A stretch of DNA of 14,169 nt from Ruminococcus sp. UBA3665 (GTDB lineage: Bacteria > Bacillota > Clostridia > Oscillospirales > Ruminococcaceae): positions 1-14,169 of the forward strand of contig DFJS01000017.1 in assembly GCA_002373165.1 (NCBI GenBank), read 5' to 3'. Shown here one piece after another: positions 13,674-14,169 of the stretch. The notes below the pieces were generated by a model. It made no database searches. It was not told the origin of the DNA and saw nothing but the letters and a program-made list of their open reading frames with translations. Position numbers and translations under genes: made by a program. Every line of letters starts with the position of its first letter. Positions within the stretch are counted from its first letter, which is position 1.

Positions 13674-13761
13674 GGGGGGAGGGTCTGTATATCCCTGCTA
13701 AATAAAAAAAGAGAAAAGTAATTTATATAGAGAGTATAGGTTCAGCCGTCCCCCCCTCCCC
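13674..13761. repeat. G tract and C tract, partly complementary
   Basis: GGGGGGAGGG (13674-13683) and CCCCCCCTCCCC (13750-13761) can pair over 8 bp (GGGGAGGG with CCCTCCCC) across a 70-nt AT-rich loop. The C tract is itself flanked by CAGC and GCTG, which could close a small hairpin. Confidence 0.65.
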
Positions 13762-13834
13762 GCTGACTGAAAATGTATCATCGATGTTACAAAATCCAGA
13801 ACAGCAATGATTTTATCAAATAGTATGATAATAA

Positions 13835-13929
13835 ATGCAGGGTATGCAGGGTCATACAGTACCCTTTTATATTTTTAAAAAATATATTTTTTTCGTGCGA
13901 AGGGATAGTAAACCCTGCACACCCTGCAT
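13835..13929. repeat. Large imperfect inverted repeat of doubled TGCAGGGT units
   Basis: Left arm 13836-13852 is TGCAGGGTATGCAGGGT; right arm 13912-13928 is ACCCTGCACACCCTGCA. With the flanking A/T pair the 18-nt arms differ at one position, an A-C mismatch on the plus strand that becomes a G-U pair in minus-strand RNA. Each arm is itself a 9-bp-spaced direct repeat. The 59-nt interior holds CCCTT / AAGGG and an AT-rich near-palindrome. Confidence 0.85.
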
Positions 13930-13963
13930 AATTTCCAAAACTGACTAATGATATACAAAAATC

Positions 13964-13995
13964 ACAAGAGCGTTCTGTTCCCGGAACGCTCTTGT
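13964..13995 (-). terminator. Terminator of the dockerin gene at the right edge
   Basis: A 12-bp perfect stem (ACAAGAGCGTTC at 13964-13975 with 13984-13995) with an 8-nt loop lies just downstream of the minus-strand stop at 14002. On that strand it is followed by GATTTTTG, a modest T run. It could also stop transcription coming from the left. Confidence 0.8.
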
Positions 13996-14001
13996 TTTGC
14001 C

Positions 14002-14169
14002 TCAGAAAGAAGTCACCAGACCGACAATATATTTCAGAATCAGAAGCGAATCGTTCGAGTCCGGCAGGCCGCTGTGATCCACATCGGCGCGTTTCTGCTG
14101 GTCTTCGGCGAGCAGTTCCTTGCCAAGCAGATTCTTGTTCAGCGTGATGACATCCAGAATATTGACTTT
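14002..14169 (-). CDS. C-terminal dockerin module of a protein cut by the right edge
   Basis: The last 55 residues of a leftward gene are visible, from KVNILDVITLNKNLLG to KYIVGLVTSF and a TGA at 14002-14004. This is most of a type I dockerin: the end of the first Ca-binding repeat and helix (NILDVITLNKNLL), a linker, and the second repeat (DVDHSGLPDSND SLLILKYIVGL). The second loop has Ser at position 5 where Asp is usual. The rest of the protein lies beyond the window, so the catalytic or binding part is unknown. It is probably another cellulosomal component. A hairpin terminator follows the stop. Confidence 0.85.
   Translation of the reverse strand, partial: KVNILDVITLNKNLLGKELLAEDQQKRADVDHSGLPDSNDSLLILKYIVGLVTSF

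Larger units (their letters stand above)
13605..13963. other. Gene-free, repeat-dense region
   Basis: There is no ORF above about 20 codons on either strand and no convincing promoter or RBS. The stretch mixes a G tract (13674-13683), AT-rich DNA (about 13699-13740 and 13865-13893), a C tract (13750-13761), a dyad centred on CATCGATG (13775-13790, one mismatch), the dyad TTATCA-7-TGATAA (13813-13831) and a large inverted repeat of doubled TGCAGGGT units (13835-13929). It looks unlike the other intergenic regions here. A structured RNA, a replication-origin-like or phage-derived remnant, or a small non-coding element are all possible. Confidence 0.6.

Noticed and set aside
13671..13684. Intramolecular G-quadruplex
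   Set aside because: Only two runs of three or more G and no fourth run in reach, so a standard three-layer quadruplex cannot form.
13827..13928. Small ORFs of 17-20 codons through the inverted repeat
   Set aside because: No RBS and simple repeat translation; the DNA structure explains the sequence better.
13835..13929. CRISPR-like array
   Set aside because: The repeats are inverted, only 8 bp long and contiguous, without unique spacers or cas genes nearby.

Overview
The window looks like chromosome from a cellulolytic Firmicute of the Ruminococcus / Oscillospiraceae kind. Two genes end in type I dockerin modules (one complete at 6771-9146, one cut by the right edge at 14002-14169). Ribosome binding sites are of the AAAGGAG type, promoters have sigma-A style TTGACA / TATAAT boxes, the proteins resemble clostridial families, and base composition is moderate. 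I cannot name a species from the sequence alone.

Left part (1-1850): the 5' third of the enolase gene reads leftwards from a near-consensus promoter with a stem-loop at the start of its leader. Two small rightward genes follow, each with its own promoter: an unrecognised 170-aa cytosolic protein and an HD-fold hydrolase. A strong hairpin closes them.

Centre left (1883-6457): an OmpR-type response regulator with a TTG start and a large six-TM histidine kinase form an operon. Just upstream of its -35 box lies a tandem 11-bp direct repeat that looks like the regulator's own binding site. A promoter overlapping the kinase stop codon drives a membrane-anchored Thr/Pro/Glu-rich protein and a small SpoT-like HD hydrolase. 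A hairpin terminator ends the block.

Centre right (6466-11687): leftward, a secreted DUF4874/DUF4832 + carbohydrate-binding-like + Ig-like + dockerin protein is translationally coupled to a small three-TM protein. Rightward from the divergent intergenic region comes a membrane-anchored Thr-rich protein with a C-terminal SH3b domain. Leftward again come a lipoprotein with an in-frame 45-bp tandem repeat and a two-TM protein with a perfect palindrome over its start site.

Right part (11712-14169): a flavodiiron protein (FprA type) overlaps by 4 nt a cytosolic NodB-type deacetylase-like protein. Then comes about 360 bp without a gene, rich in G/C tracts, AT-rich DNA and nested inverted and direct repeats. 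A terminator and the dockerin tail of another leftward gene end the window.

Common themes are envelope and extracellular functions (dockerin enzymes, anchored low-complexity proteins, a lipoprotein, a large sensor kinase) and very uniform promoters: every two-box promoter I found has a 17-bp spacer and a TG one base before the -10. The least explained stretch is 13605-13963.
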